Shown here one piece after another: positions 62,305 through 64,000 of a stretch of DNA of 64,000 bases. Position 1 is the stretch's first letter; each line of letters starts with the position of its first letter. Below the pieces are notes generated by a model. The model was not told the origin of the DNA. It was given only the letters and a program-made list of their open reading frames with translations, and did not search any database. The position numbers and the translations under genes are program-made. Source of the DNA: Apus apus (Eukaryota > Chordata > Aves > Apodiformes > Apodidae); NCBI RefSeq assembly GCF_020740795.1, contig NC_067282.1, positions 135,729,132-135,793,131 on the forward strand, written 5' to 3'.

Positions 62305-64000
62305 GCATATCTGACATGATCCCAACTGTATAAGTCTCTTTCCCTAAATGCTTCATGGACACTGAGCTGAAAGTTACTACAAAATAATAACCTGAACATT
62401 CAGCTATGCAGATTGATATTAAATCATTCTTAGCAATACTAATTTATACTGAAACAGTGTTTTGTAATTTTAAAGAAAGCCTTTAACAACATTAAAACCA
62501 GACAGTTAGGCATTTGATGATTAAACTGATTTAAATTTGAAGCATTAACCTAAATATCCTACAGCATTTCTAAGAACTTCACTGAGCTGCCATAATTTCT
62601 GTCAGCATATGTAGTACTGAATGACTAGTAAAATACCTGAATTGAAACTATTCCAGTCTAGCAGTTTGTATGATCTTGTGTTACCCATAATTCCGACAAA
62701 GGCTGAGTTCAAAACAGCAAATTAGTAGATCAGTTATAGGAGCAGAATAGTGAAAAAAAACTACCAACAAGAACACAATTGACAACACCACTCCACAGGA
62801 ACTGGAAAGACACAGACAGCAGAGTTAATAAGAGGCTGAAATAGAAAGGGAAAAAAGGAGCATGCTATAGCAATCTAGCACTAGGCGTGATCAAAGTGTA
62901 CAGTATATAGCAATTATTTTCTTAAGTTCTCAATCCACCTTCAAATCTTCCCTCCTCTACATTTTCCTGTCTATTTATTTGCCAGTTTATTTGTTTCCTT
63001 TAAATTTTACAGACTTATCTGACTCAAATGCTTCGTATGATCATCACTAGATCAGAATTTTTTTTCCTACTTCTTCACCTTTCCTTCCACAGCCACGTGC
63101 CCCCACTCCCCCTTTGTTTTCATTGTTGTGCAATATACTGAGTTCAAAGTATCATGCATCTTATATTCACTTGTCAGGAGCAATCTACAAGTCCCAGAAA
63201 AATAATGCACAGAGCCACTTAGCTGGGCAAATATGCATCTCTACTAATTTTTTATTCTGCTTTCAGTCTTGTATTGGTAAAAATAAAGGAGTGCATAATG
63301 CAATAAATTAGTTTTTAAAACTTAAGAGCAAAATTGTTTTTTTGATTATTTTTTTCTTCCTTTTGTCTTAAATAAATTTATCACACAGTAAATTGTGCAT
63401 TTAAGTGATCAGGATCAGAAATCTGTTGAAAATACAGAAGACAAAGACAACTTTGTGGCAAAGAAATAGAGGGCTGGCATATAAATTATACTTTGACATT
63501 TCTCTTAATCTTCTCTCCACTGTGTAAATAAATCTTAAAAATAGGAAAAAAATAATTTTGTAAACTCATATGCTTTTTAAAAAAATACCTTTTTACGGAT
63601 TTTTAGGGGAACCCTTTTTTAGGGGGTTTTAATTCAAACAAAATCTCAGATGTTATTTCACATTGTCAGTTTACTGAACCTTTATATATGTAACAACCTA
63701 CCTGCTTATAGTGGCCCTAGGCCACAGGAAGAGGAAATAATTTTATTTTTTTTTTAATTGCTTTGAAAGATGCATTTGCACAAACTTTGTTTTATTACTC
63801 CTGACTAGTGCATGCAAACCACTACACGTGCTATTTTTAAATCTCCTCCATCTGCATTTTTAAGTGTGCTGTTATCTGCCAACTTTTAACAGAGTATTCC
63901 TCATCTTGTCTCAGTGAATGTAAGAGTCTTCAGAGTCAAGTCACTTAATTCTGCTGTCAGAACTAGGACATGCAAAATACTCGTGTTCCATTACTGGGGT

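Larger units (their letters stand above)
49187..64000. other. Large C2CD5 intron (5' end outside window)
   Basis: No coding exon matching the expected upstream C2CD5 sequence was recognised between 49187 and 64000. The stretch holds the microexon candidate at 52502-52507 and a retroelement cluster at 54690-57430. Otherwise it is AT-rich sequence with simple repeats. Confidence 0.7.

Noticed and set aside
1..64000. Search for tRNA, rRNA, snRNA and microRNA-type hairpins
   Set aside because: No tRNA A/B box pair with an acceptor stem, and no recognised snRNA or known microRNA precursor, was seen by eye; a covariance-model scan would be needed to exclude them.

Overview
The window is vertebrate nuclear DNA and almost certainly avian. 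It carries many CR1 non-LTR retrotransposon copies ending in the typical ATTCTATG-like tail. It also has an ERVL-type LTR of a kind familiar from bird genomes, and a single widely spaced protein-coding gene with GT-AG introns. I see no operon, phage, CRISPR or other prokaryotic structure. The species cannot be fixed from the sequence alone.

The gene is C2CD5 (C2 domain-containing protein 5, also CDP138), read on the minus strand. Fifteen constitutive-looking exons lie between 49186 and the stop codon at 25336-25338. They join in frame without a break into about 617 residues, the C-terminal part of a protein of roughly 1000 residues. The N-terminal C2 domain and the promoter lie beyond position 64000. 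Three further exon candidates keep the frame whether used or skipped: 6 nt at 52502-52507, 51 nt at 31092-31142 and 102 nt at 30010-30111. The last two sit together between the same pair of constitutive exons.

Layout: 1-3660 is a long minus-strand CR1 with ORF1 esterase, endonuclease and reverse transcriptase regions, all inactivated. It meets a plus-strand CR1 tail (3675-3904) head to head at a perfect 22-bp palindrome. From 3905 to about 23960 is gene-free DNA with scattered CR1 remnants, a G-rich stretch near 19.5 kb and a 1.27-kb LTR at 21.6-22.85 kb. From about 23.97 to 25.34 kb is the probable C2CD5 3' UTR, followed by exons and introns to 49.2 kb; two CR1 remnants (43.4-45.0 kb) sit in one intron. 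From 49.2 kb to the end is intron, with a cluster of CR1 fragments and a second LTR at 54.7-57.4 kb.

I found no clearly new biological system. The points most worth checking are the frame-preserving alternative exons, the repeated YbjQ-like motifs and CxxC pairs in the C2CD5 C-terminal half, and the inverted CR1 junction.
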